A stretch of DNA of 54,190 nucleotides, from the NCBI GenBank assembly GCA_964532225.1, contig CAZHHM010000009.1, forward strand, positions 1 through 54,190, written 5' to 3'. This DNA is from CAZHHM01 sp964532225. GTDB lineage: Bacteria; Margulisbacteria; WOR-1; JAKLHX01. Below, piece after piece: positions 33,710 through 42,005 of the stretch. Position 1 is the stretch's first letter. Each line of letters opens with the position of its first letter. Below the pieces are notes generated by a model, which saw nothing but the letters and a program-made list of their open reading frames with translations, searched no databases and was not told the origin of the DNA. Made by a program: the position numbers and the translations under genes.

Positions 33710-33736
33710 GAAATCTTTTAAAAATGCACCCGATAT
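33710..33736 (+). promoter_or_regulatory. Sigma-28-like promoter of the 33746 gene
   Basis: GAAA (33710-33713), 15 bases, CCCGATAT (33729-33736), ending ten bases before ATG 33746. The -35 context CCTGAAATCT is identical to that of the 21050 promoter. Confidence 0.6.
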
Positions 33737-33745
33737 GTACCCATA

Positions 33746-34651
33746 ATGGGAACTCCAATAAACAGGAAACCGGCAAATTTCCACAACACCTCGATCAGGG
33801 CTGACATGAACAGGAGCCTTGTGCCCTCATTTATCAGCCTCCAGGACGGCAGCAGGCTGCAGAGATTGTTCATGGAACACGGGTTCCTTACAGGTCCGTT
33901 CAGCAAGCTTGAGGCCGTCAACAAGAGCCGCTCCCATAACGGGGACATACCAAATGCGGAATTCTTCCATCTTGACTGCGCAAGAGGTCTGGTCAAAGGC
34001 ATGCCTGTATCCATCAAGGATATAACGGCCGAGCATAAGCCGGGGGTCCTGTCACTGGACAGATCCGTACTGCCTGACAAGGTAAGGGACATCATCGAGC
34101 TGAGTGTTGAGGACGGCAGTGCTTTTAAGGTGGTTGCAAGCTCATTTACTCCCAACTGGTCACTTGCGGTGGATTATGGCGAGATCACATACCTGTACCT
34201 GCTTAGAGCTTTTATGGGTACCGGAGATGTAATGGCCGTTCACCGTGTCCAGAGAGAAGAAGGCCCGTTCATGGGATTGTTCGATATGAGGCTTGCCGAG
34301 ACCGGAAAGATCCAGTTCGCCCTTCTTAAGGACGGAATAAGTTTGGGCTTGCCGCGGAACAGTTTTGCCACATCACAGGTCCTTGTCGGGGACTCCCCTG
34401 TCTTCAGGCCGCAAAGGCAGCATGAGCTGCTGACCAATCTTCCTGAAGGCATGCTTGAAAGCCCGTCCAACAGCAAGTCCCATCTCAACCTGCAACTGAG
34501 GTTCCCTTCGGGAACTGAGATCGATGGCGCAAACACTCTATACTCGGAGAGGATCGAAATAGAGTTCGGCAAAAGCATTTTCGGCCATACCGAGGCCGTA
34601 CAGATATCCTTCCCTGAGATCATCGGGATTGAAAAAGAGCCTCTGGAATAG
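33746..34651 (+). CDS. Uncharacterised protein with sigma-28-like promoter
   Basis: No family recognised. The 301-residue product (MGTPINRKPANFHNTSIRA...) has no signal peptide and no membrane helix. It is mixed alpha/beta, with a run of charged strands in the last third (SKSHLNLQLRFPSGTEIDG, IEIEFGKSIFG). It shares promoter type, leaderless-style start and absence of a ribosome-binding site with the 21050 gene, although I see no sequence similarity between the two proteins. It stands alone between ftsH and ftcD, each of which has its own promoter. Confidence 0.65.
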   Translation: MGTPINRKPANFHNTSIRADMNRSLVPSFISLQDGSRLQRLFMEHGFLTGPFSKLEAVNKSRSHNGDIPNAEFFHLDCARGLVKGMPVSIKDITAEHKPGVLSLDRSVLPDKVRDIIELSVEDGSAFKVVASSFTPNWSLAVDYGEITYLYLLRAFMGTGDVMAVHRVQREEGPFMGLFDMRLAETGKIQFALLKDGISLGLPRNSFATSQVLVGDSPVFRPQRQHELLTNLPEGMLESPSNSKSHLNLQLRFPSGTEIDGANTLYSERIEIEFGKSIFGHTEAVQISFPEIIGIEKEPLE

Positions 34652-34672
34652 ACCGCTTCCTTTCTGTCCAAG

Positions 34673-34681
34673 TGATATAAT
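34673..34681 (+). promoter_or_regulatory. Extended -10 promoter of ftcD-valS, leaderless
   Basis: TGATATAAT at 34673-34681; its last T is seven bases before ATG 34688, so the predicted start is the A of the ATG. No -35 or ribosome-binding site. Confidence 0.6.
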
Positions 34682-34687
34682 TTATCC

Positions 34688-35581
34688 ATGGAACAGGTCA
34701 TAGAATCAGTACCTAATTTTTCTGTCGGCGCAAACAAGGAATTCATCGATCCGATACTTGATGCCATCCGGTCCGTCAGCCCTGACGTCAAGATACTCGA
34801 CCACTCTTGGGACATAGACCACGGACGTCTGGTCGTGACCCTTATCGGCGAAGGTGACGGTCTCAGGGACTCAGTGTTCCAGGGAGCTAAAAAAGCCGTG
34901 CAGCTAATTGACCTCAACAGGCACAAAGGCGTACATCCGTGCATGGGTGCCGTAGATGTTATCCCTTTTATACCCATTAAAAAAGCCACTTTTAACGACT
35001 GCGTCAAGATAAGGAACGAGCTCTCACAAAAGATAGCCGGAGAGCTTGGAGTGCCGGTCTACATTTACGGCAATATTGCCAAACTCCCCGAAAGGAAAGA
35101 GCTTGCCACGGTGAGAAAAGGCGGCATAGAAGGCGTTTCCGAAAGGATATGCACCCCCGAAGGAAAGCCTGATTTCGGCCCTTCAAAAATGCACCCGACT
35201 GCCGGAGCTGTCGCCATAGGCGCAAGGGATATCCTGATAGCCTTCAATGTCAATCTGGATTCAGGCAATGTCGAAGCAGCCAAGGAGATAGCCGACAAGA
35301 TAAGGGAAAAGAGCGGCGGCCTCAGGGGGGTAAGGGCCATAGGAGTGCCTCTCGAGAGCAAAGGCATAGCTCAGGTTGCAATAAATATCGTGAACTTCAG
35401 GAACTCCTCTATCAAGACGGTCTTCAACGCGGTCAGGGACCTTGCGGCAAAAAAAGATATCGCCATCAGGGAAAGCGAGATAATCGGGCTCATCCCGAAA
35501 GAGGCCTCTTTTTCGGGGATGAAAGAATATCTCAAGTTATCCGACTGGAACGGCTCAAGGATCATCGAGAACTCCCTATGA
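34688..35581 (+). CDS. ftcD: Glutamate formimidoyltransferase
   Basis: The 297-residue product matches the formiminotransferase domain: ESVPNFSVGANKEFIDPILD, ILDHSWDIDHGRLVVTLIG, GVHPCMGAVDVIPFIPI, IYGNIAKLPERKELATVRKG, DFGPSKMHPTAGAVAIGARD and VNFRNSSIKTVFNAV. It moves a formimino group between N-formimino-glutamate and tetrahydrofolate. The cyclodeaminase domain that mammalian FTCD carries is absent, as in most bacteria, and no cyclodeaminase or other histidine-degradation gene is nearby. The same fold can also act as a 5-formyl-THF (glutamate formyl) recycling enzyme, which may be its job here. Its stop overlaps the valS start (ATGA). Confidence 0.92.
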   Translation: MEQVIESVPNFSVGANKEFIDPILDAIRSVSPDVKILDHSWDIDHGRLVVTLIGEGDGLRDSVFQGAKKAVQLIDLNRHKGVHPCMGAVDVIPFIPIKKATFNDCVKIRNELSQKIAGELGVPVYIYGNIAKLPERKELATVRKGGIEGVSERICTPEGKPDFGPSKMHPTAGAVAIGARDILIAFNVNLDSGNVEAAKEIADKIREKSGGLRGVRAIGVPLESKGIAQVAINIVNFRNSSIKTVFNAVRDLAAKKDIAIRESEIIGLIPKEASFSGMKEYLKLSDWNGSRIIENSL

Positions 35582-38229
35582 TCGAGATACCTAAGGTCTA
35601 TGACCCGGCTTCAGTAGAACAAAAATGGTACACCCTCTGGGAATCAGGCGGTTACTTCGCCCCGGCAACCGGGGACAGCGCAAAAGGCACCTTCACGATA
35701 GTCATTCCCCCGCCAAATGTCACGGGAATGCTGCATATGGGGCATGCGCTCGATAACACGCTCCAGGACATACTCATACGCTTTAAAAGAATGCAGGGGT
35801 TCAAGACCCTCTGGGTCCCGGGGACCGACCACGCGGGAATTGCCACGCAGAACGTCGTTGAAAAAGCTCTGGCAAAAGAAGGAAAGAAAAAAGAGGACCT
35901 CGGCCGCGAGGAATTCCTGAAAAAGGTCTGGGAATGGAAAGAGCAGTACGGCGGGACCATAACCAGGCAGCTGAGGCGGCTCGGAGCTTCATGCGACTGG
36001 TCGCATGAGAGGTTCACCATGGACGAAGGGCTTTCGCATGCCGTAAGGAAAGCCTTCGTGACACTTTATAAAGAGGGTCTTATCTACAGGGGCAAAAGGA
36101 TGGTCAACTGGTGCCCCAGATGCACCACTGCTATCTCAGATATCGAGGTCGAACACGAGAACAAAAAGGGCCATCTCTGGCATATCAAGTACGCTGTAAG
36201 CGGAGGCAAGGGCCATGTTACCGTAGCCACGACCAGACCGGAGACCATGCTTGGCGATACCGCGGTCGCTGTCAATCCTGAAGACCCGAGGTACAAAGAC
36301 CTCGTCGGAAAGAAGCTCGTCCTGCCTCTGGTCGACAGGAAGATACCCGTGATAGCCGATGCTTTTGTATCCCCTGAATTCGGGACAGGAGCCGTCAAGG
36401 TGACACCGGCGCACGACCCCAACGACCTTGAAATGGGAGAGCGCCACGGACTTGAAAAGATCAACATCTTCACCAGCCATGCGAAGGTCACGCTTGACGA
36501 CTTCCTTCCGGCCGAAAAGGAGTACATAAAGAAATACGAGGGGCTTACCAGGGAAAAGGCCAGGGAAGCCATCGTTGCCGACCTGCAGGAGCTGGGTCTT
36601 ATCGAAAAGATAGAGGACCATGAGAACTCCACAGGCAAATGCTACCGCTGCAAAACGGTAATTGAGCCCTATATGTCAGACCAGTGGTTCGTCAAGGTAA
36701 GACCTCTTGCGGAAAAAGCGATTGATGCCGTTGAAAAAGGCGACATCACATATCTTCCCGAAAGATGGTCTAAAGTATACCTTGAATGGATGAGGAACCT
36801 GCGCGACTGGTGCATCTCAAGGCAGATCTGGTGGGGGCACAGGATACCCGTGTGGTACTGTCCGTGCGGAGAGGTGATAGTATCCGAAACTGACCCTGAA
36901 AGGTGCCCTGAATGCGGGAATACGAACTTAAAGCAGGACGAGGACGTTCTGGACACATGGTTCTCCTCATCGCTCTGGCCTTTTTCCACTCTCGGCTGGC
37001 CTGAAGGCACTTCTGACCTTAAGACCTACTATCCTACCTCAGTACTTATAACCGGTTACGACATCATAACTTTCTGGGTATCCAAGATGATAATGATGGG
37101 GCTCAAGTTCATGGGCAAGAAGCCGTTCTCGACCGTGTATATTCACGGGCTTATCAGGGATACATCGGGGAAGAAGATGAGCAAGTCGCTCGGCAACGTG
37201 ATCGATCCTATCGAGGTCATCGACCATGTCGGTGCGGACGCGCTGAGGTTCTCTCTTACTTCGCTGGTCACTTACGGCGGGCAGGACCTCAAGCTGTCAG
37301 AAGAGAAGATCACCGAGGGAAGGAACTTCGCGAACAAGATATGGAATGTTTCGCGTTATGTGCTCATGCAGGGGGACGTTGACGCGGGCGCTTTTGACGG
37401 GACAAAACTTTCCCTGGCGGATAAATGGGTGCTCTCAAGGCTCAACACAACTATTGAAAAGCTCACGGCGCATCTTGACGCCTTTGAGTTCGGCGAGGCC
37501 GCTAGACTGCTGTATGAGTTCATTTGGAGCGAGTTCTGCGACTGGTACGTTGAGCTGTCAAAGATAAACCTTTACGGCAACATCAACAAGGACAATACCC
37601 TCAAGGTGCTGAGGCATGTGCTTGACGCGACCATGAAGCTCCTCCATCCATTCATGCCTTTTGAGACCGAAGAGATATTCTCGACCGTCTCGGACAAAGG
37701 GTCTCTGATGCTGCAGAAGTGGCCGGTCGCCGATAAGGGCCTTATCGATCCCGCCGTCGAGCAGGAGATCGGGACCGTGATCGATACGATAAGAGCCGTA
37801 AGGAACATAAGGTCCGAGATGAACGTTCCCGCCGGCAAGGAGATCAAGCTGATCATATCGGCCTCGACCCTTGAGAAGACCTTCAGCGAGAACGCCGGAT
37901 ACATCAAGACCCTGACAAAAGCTTCCTCGATAGAGATATTCAGGTCGGTCGCGAACAAACCCGCCCAAAGCGCTTCTTCCGTGGTCGGACCGGCGGAGAT
38001 CTTTATCCCGCTCGAAGGCTTGATAGACCTTGAAAAAGAAAAACAGAGGATACAGAAAGGCATAGAAGAAGCGTCAGCTTTGGTGGCCAGGACAGAGGCA
38101 AAGCTGGCTAACGAGAACTTTGTAAGGAACGCCAAGCCCGAGCTCGTAGAGGACGAACGCAACAAGCTCAGCGAGTACCGCTCCAGGGAAAAGCTGCTGA
38201 CCGAGAGGCTCGCAAGCCTGGGCTCCTGA
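35578..38229 (+). CDS. valS: Valine--tRNA ligase
   Basis: The 883-residue class I synthetase has the HIGH motif as HMGH in PPPNVTGMLHMGHALDN (near residue 55), the editing (CP1) domain with TTRPETMLGDTAVAVNPED, a zinc-binding pair of CxxC-type clusters (CYRCK; CPCGE, CPECGN), and KMSKS (GKKMSKSLGNVIDP, near 531). The anticodon-binding domain and a C-terminal coiled-coil arm (LEKEKQRIQKGIEEAS...) follow. It charges tRNA-Val and edits Thr-tRNA-Val. It is translationally coupled to ftcD by a four-base overlap, an unusual pairing, and is followed three bases later by a membrane glycosyltransferase-like gene. Confidence 0.97.
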   Translation: MIEIPKVYDPASVEQKWYTLWESGGYFAPATGDSAKGTFTIVIPPPNVTGMLHMGHALDNTLQDILIRFKRMQGFKTLWVPGTDHAGIATQNVVEKALAKEGKKKEDLGREEFLKKVWEWKEQYGGTITRQLRRLGASCDWSHERFTMDEGLSHAVRKAFVTLYKEGLIYRGKRMVNWCPRCTTAISDIEVEHENKKGHLWHIKYAVSGGKGHVTVATTRPETMLGDTAVAVNPEDPRYKDLVGKKLVLPLVDRKIPVIADAFVSPEFGTGAVKVTPAHDPNDLEMGERHGLEKINIFTSHAKVTLDDFLPAEKEYIKKYEGLTREKAREAIVADLQELGLIEKIEDHENSTGKCYRCKTVIEPYMSDQWFVKVRPLAEKAIDAVEKGDITYLPERWSKVYLEWMRNLRDWCISRQIWWGHRIPVWYCPCGEVIVSETDPERCPECGNTNLKQDEDVLDTWFSSSLWPFSTLGWPEGTSDLKTYYPTSVLITGYDIITFWVSKMIMMGLKFMGKKPFSTVYIHGLIRDTSGKKMSKSLGNVIDPIEVIDHVGADALRFSLTSLVTYGGQDLKLSEEKITEGRNFANKIWNVSRYVLMQGDVDAGAFDGTKLSLADKWVLSRLNTTIEKLTAHLDAFEFGEAARLLYEFIWSEFCDWYVELSKINLYGNINKDNTLKVLRHVLDATMKLLHPFMPFETEEIFSTVSDKGSLMLQKWPVADKGLIDPAVEQEIGTVIDTIRAVRNIRSEMNVPAGKEIKLIISASTLEKTFSENAGYIKTLTKASSIEIFRSVANKPAQSASSVVGPAEIFIPLEGLIDLEKEKQRIQKGIEEASALVARTEAKLANENFVRNAKPELVEDERNKLSEYRSREKLLTERLASLGS

Positions 38230-38232
38230 CAA

Positions 38233-39681
38233 ATGAAGGACATCTTTTTAAAGGGTGTCGGACCGTATTTCTGGGTTGTCCTTACGGGTTCTGTAATTTA
38301 CCTTCACACTTTGACCTTCGGCTTCACCGGTTATGATGACGACACCATCGTGCATGAAGACCTCTCGAACGTAAAAGGCATATCCGGACTTCTGCAAGTG
38401 TATTCGGGCAACACAACAGGGCTCAGCTTCGCCAAGCTTTACAGACCCGTTTCTTTTTCGTCCTTCATGGCGGACCATGCCGTCGGGGGAAAAGCGCCGC
38501 TGCCGTATCACGCAACAAATGTTCTCTTGCATATCGTCATGTCATGTCTTGTCCTCTTTATGCTGAACGGCATGCCGATGAAAAAGGCAACGGCCTTGCT
38601 GCTGTCACTGGTTTTCGTTGTACATCCGGCGCTGTTGCCCGCTGTCGCCTGGGTCCCGGGAAGAGTCGATATCTTATGCGGGATATTTTCCGTATCGGCA
38701 CTTATCTTGTCGGGCAAGTATGCTATGACCGGGAGAAAAAGATACATTATGTTGTCGGGACTCGCGTTCATTGCCGCTCTTCTTTCAAAAGAGACCGCAG
38801 CAGCCGTCCTGATAGTAGCTCCTGTATATATGTCTGTCGTTTCCGGAAAGGCCGTTCTTTCAAAAAAGAACTTGCTTGCTTTTGTCCCATTTTCAGCAGT
38901 TTTTGCGGCCTGGATGCTGCTTCGTCACATGTCCCTTGCCGGGAACGGAAGTATCGACCTGATGAACGGAGTTGTCGATACTATTCAGAAGCTGCCTGTC
39001 TCAGCCGCTTATCTGGGCTCGATCTTTTTCCCGTTCGCTCTCTCCCCCGTACAGGGAGTCAACAGCATCCCTATATTTGTCCCTGTGATCGGATCGCTCA
39101 TATTCGCATATCTGATATATCCAAAAGGCAGATACAACGGGGCATTTTATCTGGGCATCCTATGGTTCGCCGCTTTCCTTCTCCCTTCCCTGGCGGTGAA
39201 TGAGATGATAACAAGCCGCCTTTATCTGCCGGTCATCGGTGCGATGCTTGCAGTAGCGGGCTCGAACATTTTGTCAGATATAGCCGGCAGCAGGAAGGCA
39301 TTTATTTTCTTTTCGGCAGCTCTCATCGTTACGCTTGCGGTCCTGAACCTCTGCAATTCTCTGAATTACAGGAACGCGGAAAGGTTCTGGGCAGCCGTGG
39401 CCGATAATAACCCTAAATATGCTAAAGCGCATTCCGACTATGCGATCTTTCTCTTGAACGGAGACCAACTTGATGCGTCAGAAAATGAAGCGCGTATCGC
39501 ATATTCTTTGGACAAGTCAACGGAAGGCGTTAACAATACGCTGGGCTTGATAAGCATGAAAAAAGGCGACCTTGAAGGGGCAGAGCGATATTTCAGGAAA
39601 GAATTGATGCTGTATCCCGGAGCCGTACCCGCTTCCGTGAATCTAAGAACAGTCCTTAGACAAAAGTCCGCTGGTAAATGA
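38233..39681 (+). CDS. TMTC-like multi-pass membrane protein with TPR tail
   Basis: The 482-residue protein has about ten hydrophobic helices and C-terminal TPR-like repeats (about 385-480, YAKAHSDYAIFLLNGDQ, NTLGLISMKKGDLEGAERYF). Motifs typical of TMTC/O-mannosyltransferase-like (GT-C) proteins are present: GYDDDTIVHED in the first external loop, YRPVSF, and HPALLPAVAWVPGRVDIL followed by LSKETA. Such proteins transfer sugars from polyprenyl-phosphate donors to proteins on the outer side of the cytoplasmic membrane; the substrate here is unknown. It starts three bases after valS, so it is probably in the same transcript. Converges with the flavin reductase gene. Confidence 0.82.
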   Translation: MKDIFLKGVGPYFWVVLTGSVIYLHTLTFGFTGYDDDTIVHEDLSNVKGISGLLQVYSGNTTGLSFAKLYRPVSFSSFMADHAVGGKAPLPYHATNVLLHIVMSCLVLFMLNGMPMKKATALLLSLVFVVHPALLPAVAWVPGRVDILCGIFSVSALILSGKYAMTGRKRYIMLSGLAFIAALLSKETAAAVLIVAPVYMSVVSGKAVLSKKNLLAFVPFSAVFAAWMLLRHMSLAGNGSIDLMNGVVDTIQKLPVSAAYLGSIFFPFALSPVQGVNSIPIFVPVIGSLIFAYLIYPKGRYNGAFYLGILWFAAFLLPSLAVNEMITSRLYLPVIGAMLAVAGSNILSDIAGSRKAFIFFSAALIVTLAVLNLCNSLNYRNAERFWAAVADNNPKYAKAHSDYAIFLLNGDQLDASENEARIAYSLDKSTEGVNNTLGLISMKKGDLEGAERYFRKELMLYPGAVPASVNLRTVLRQKSAGK

Positions 39682-39688
39682 CGTCCCT

Positions 39689-40261
39689 CTACTTCTTCTT
39701 CACCGAGAACCCGAACCTGCCTATGTGTTTTCCGAGTAAATAGTATTGCCCGTGAGAGTATGCAAGCGGATCCGTTTTCTGGAGGTCGAAGTTGCCGTTC
39801 TTATCGATGAACTCTTCATCTACCGCCACGCCGGCGACATCAGCAATGAACATGTCGTGAGAACCTAGCTTGATAACATCCCTGACCCTGCATTCTATGT
39901 TCACGGGGCTTTCCTTTATCAAAGGCGCGGAAACATGGAAAGCTTTGACCGGTGTAAGCTTAAGCTCTTTGAACTTATCGATGTCTTTGCCTGACTTGAC
40001 CCCGGCATAGTCAGTGGCGTAGGCAAGTCCCTTTGTTGACAGGTTAACTACGAACTCCTTTGTTTCGCATATCATAGGGTGTGAATATCTTATCGGCCGG
40101 ACGGATATTGAAAGCATGGGTGGCTCTGAACAGATGGTCCCTGTCCAGGAAATTGTTATGATATTGATGCCTTTCGTGCTCTCACCGTCATATTTCCCGC
40201 AGGTTACCATGGCCGCTGGAAGAGGATAAAGCATCGTCCCGGGCTTCCAGGAGCGTTTCAT
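39689..40261 (-). CDS. Flavin reductase family protein (FMN-binding split barrel)
   Basis: The 190-residue product begins with KPGTMLYPLPAAMVTCGKYD and contains INIITISWTGTICSEPPMLS, RPIRYSHPMI and EFVVNLST, the pattern of the flavin reductase-like FMN-binding family (also called DIM6/NTAB). Members bind FMN and pass electrons to or from partner proteins. It follows the ferredoxin gene with an ATGA overlap, so ferredoxin is a plausible electron partner. The final residues VKKK are basic. Confidence 0.9.
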   Translation of the reverse strand: MKRSWKPGTMLYPLPAAMVTCGKYDGESTKGINIITISWTGTICSEPPMLSISVRPIRYSHPMICETKEFVVNLSTKGLAYATDYAGVKSGKDIDKFKELKLTPVKAFHVSAPLIKESPVNIECRVRDVIKLGSHDMFIADVAGVAVDEEFIDKNGNFDLQKTDPLAYSHGQYYLLGKHIGRFGFSVKKK

Positions 40262-40449
40262 ATTACCTTTATCGCGCCGACCGGACAGTTCTGCGCGGCT
40301 TTTCTTATGCCCTCTTCATTTGCCCGGAGATCCGCATCGGCCCTGACGGTAGACTTAGTGTCGGCAAGCTCGAATACTTCAGGACAGGTCGTCTCGCATA
40401 ACCCGCAAGCGATGCATTCGTCTGATATGGTCACAGAAGTTATGGACAT
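40258..40449 (-). CDS. Small [4Fe-4S] ferredoxin
   Basis: The 63-residue protein has C12, C15 and C18 in CIACGLCETTCPEVFEL (with a further C22) and C55 in NCPVGAI, the ligand pattern of single-cluster ferredoxins of the Thermotoga/Desulfovibrio type. It is a soluble low-potential electron carrier. The ribosome-binding site AAAAGGGG can fold with upstream TTCCC in a small hairpin (about 40457-40473). TATAAT at 40473-40478 lies in the last codons of DUF1858 and could be a private promoter. It overlaps the flavin reductase gene by four bases and lies 14 bases after DUF1858. Confidence 0.92.
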   Translation of the reverse strand: MSITSVTISDECIACGLCETTCPEVFELADTKSTVRADADLRANEEGIRKAAQNCPVGAIKVI

Positions 40450-40463
40450 TGCTGTTCCCCTTT

Positions 40464-40685
40464 TCAGGGAATATTATAACCTTTTTCAGTGAGCGCTTTT
40501 ACAATGGCTTCTTTGTTCATGCCAAGCTTGTCTATGCCCATATTGATGGTCATTATCCTGCCGTGCGTGTTCCTCATGACCGGATTTGAAACACCCGCAA
40601 AACCCAGGTCCTTCAGGACAGGGATGAGCTCGGGATCTTCCTCGGTTATCTTAAAAAGCGTGTCATCCAGATTAATAGTCTTCAT
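40464..40685 (-). CDS. DUF1858 domain protein
   Basis: The 73-residue product (MKTINLDDTLFKITEEDPE... KDLGFAGVSNPVMRNTHGR... LGMNKEAIVKALTEKGY) is a stand-alone DUF1858 domain, a small helical unit often fused or adjacent to hybrid-cluster, ScdA/Ric-type or DUF438 proteins. Its biochemical role is not established. The 14-base overlap with the DUF438 gene suggests the two proteins act together, perhaps as sensor and effector domains in handling NO or oxygen stress. Confidence 0.88.
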   Translation of the reverse strand: MKTINLDDTLFKITEEDPELIPVLKDLGFAGVSNPVMRNTHGRIMTINMGIDKLGMNKEAIVKALTEKGYNIP

Positions 40686-41901
40686 CGAGCAACCTCTTCT
40701 GCCCCGTCAGTTTCTGGATATCGGTGATGTCCTGTGTTACCTCCAGAGTACCGAGGAACTTTTTGTTTTCGTCGCGGACGGCAAAGTACCTAATGTAGAT
40801 CATCCTTCCGTTCATGTTGATCCAAAAATCCGCATGGTCCCGCTTCCCGGACCTGAAACCAGCAACGATCTTTTCAACTATGTGCACGCTTTGCGGGGGA
40901 TGGCAGTTCTGCACCTTTCTGCCTATGATGGCCCTTGCCCTTACAAATATCCTCTCCTTAGATTCGGAAAAGTACCTGACAGAATCATCAGCATCCACAA
41001 AAGTAATGTCCACCGGAAGAACGTTAAGGAGCGCAGTCAGCTCCTTGACCGACATCCTGCCGGATGGAAAACTTATCATGCCGTCCGTGCTCACGCTTGC
41101 CGGGTCCTCGGTCATCTTTTTTATGTCCTTGATCTCCGCGTTCACCAGAGAAGGCGTGTCTATGAACACATAGCCGACCTCGGCACTCTGCTTCATTATC
41201 TCAAGCCAGTCCTCGGGCTTCAGCTTTTCAAGGGATGTCGGAAGAAGGATGTTCTCTTCTTTGAAGATCATCCCGTCTACTTCCTCAAGGAGCGGGTTGA
41301 CGCTTTTTTCGATATAAGCCTTAAGGCCATCCTTGTCCTTGACCTCCTCTATTTCGGCCAGGGCATATTTGAAAAGGTTCCTTACATCATTATGCTTGCC
41401 CCACATTACCTTTGACGGCCCCATGAAACCGTACTTTTCAAGATACGGGAAGAGCAGGTTCTCTTTTCTCAGATAATGGACCTCTACCTGTTTCAGCTCG
41501 GTAAGGAGCTTTGTGAAGGCCTTTTTTGCGGCCGGCAGGGGAATGAGCCGGGTATTGGCTGCAAGTTCCCTTATCCCGGCGGTCTTTTCTGCTATCTTTA
41601 TGTTCTCCTGCTTGAACAGATTGACCGGATGTGTCGGGGAATCCGGGTCCTTCATGTCCTTGACCATGCCTGCCTCGAACAAGAGCGCGTGAACATTGCA
41701 GAACTTTTTTATCTCGTCCGGGGAGGTGCCTTCGTTAATTAGCTCCTGTTCTATCTGGGCTATCTCGGTCATAGGGATATTGCCTGCCTCTTTCAGGACC
41801 CTGTCGCGGGCAACATCATAGGACAGTCCATTGTGAAGCTGCTTTATGATATCTTTTAAGACCCTTTTCCTGTTCTCTTTATCACCTAATAGTTCACTCA
41901 T
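40672..41901 (-). CDS. DUF438 / hemerythrin-like / PAS domain protein
   Basis: The 409-residue protein has three parts. Residues about 1-75 are DUF438 (LLGDKENRKRVLKDIIKQLH, EIAQIEQELINEGTSPDEI). Residues about 85-225 are a hemerythrin-like four-helix bundle with candidate iron ligands H91, H142 (HYLRKENLLFP), H170 (KHNDVRNLF) and E215/E216. Residues about 290-395 are a PAS domain (VDITFVDADDSVRYFSES, IGRKVQNCHPPQSVH, YIRYFAVRDENKKFLGTLEV). Hemerythrin centres bind O2 or NO, and PAS can bind haem or flavin, so a soluble gas or redox sensor is likely. AAAGGAG precedes ATG 41901. It heads the cluster with DUF1858, ferredoxin and flavin reductase. Confidence 0.9.
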   Translation of the reverse strand: MSELLGDKENRKRVLKDIIKQLHNGLSYDVARDRVLKEAGNIPMTEIAQIEQELINEGTSPDEIKKFCNVHALLFEAGMVKDMKDPDSPTHPVNLFKQENIKIAEKTAGIRELAANTRLIPLPAAKKAFTKLLTELKQVEVHYLRKENLLFPYLEKYGFMGPSKVMWGKHNDVRNLFKYALAEIEEVKDKDGLKAYIEKSVNPLLEEVDGMIFKEENILLPTSLEKLKPEDWLEIMKQSAEVGYVFIDTPSLVNAEIKDIKKMTEDPASVSTDGMISFPSGRMSVKELTALLNVLPVDITFVDADDSVRYFSESKERIFVRARAIIGRKVQNCHPPQSVHIVEKIVAGFRSGKRDHADFWINMNGRMIYIRYFAVRDENKKFLGTLEVTQDITDIQKLTGQKRLLDEDY

Positions 41902-41915
41902 ATGTTCACTCCTTT

Positions 41916-41998
41916 CTGCCTCTATGACTCTTGCTTCGCGCTGCCTCTAGGGCCCTCGCTTCGCGCTGCCTCTAGGGCCCGGCCCGCCGCGGCGGGGA
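41916..41998 (-). repeat. Three 25-base tandem units plus a GC palindrome
   Basis: Units at 41916-41940, 41941-41965 and 41966-41990 begin CTGCCTCTA on the plus strand; the first is diverged and the third only partly matches. The perfect palindrome CCCGCCGCGGCGGG at 41983-41996 closes the array. It fills the space between the cupin stop and the DUF438 ribosome-binding site, like a REP or terminator-type element. Confidence 0.75.
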
Positions 41999-42005
41999 CA
42001 CTCTG

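Noticed and set aside
32517..33776. 419-codon open frame opposite ftsH
   Set aside because: It lies entirely in antisense to a certain gene, has no ribosome-binding site or family motif, and follows from the codon use of ftsH.
40489..41415. 308-codon open frame opposite the DUF438 gene
   Set aside because: Shadow of a well-supported gene; composition is not protein-like.
41916..41990. CRISPR array
   Set aside because: Tandem units without spacers; one is diverged.
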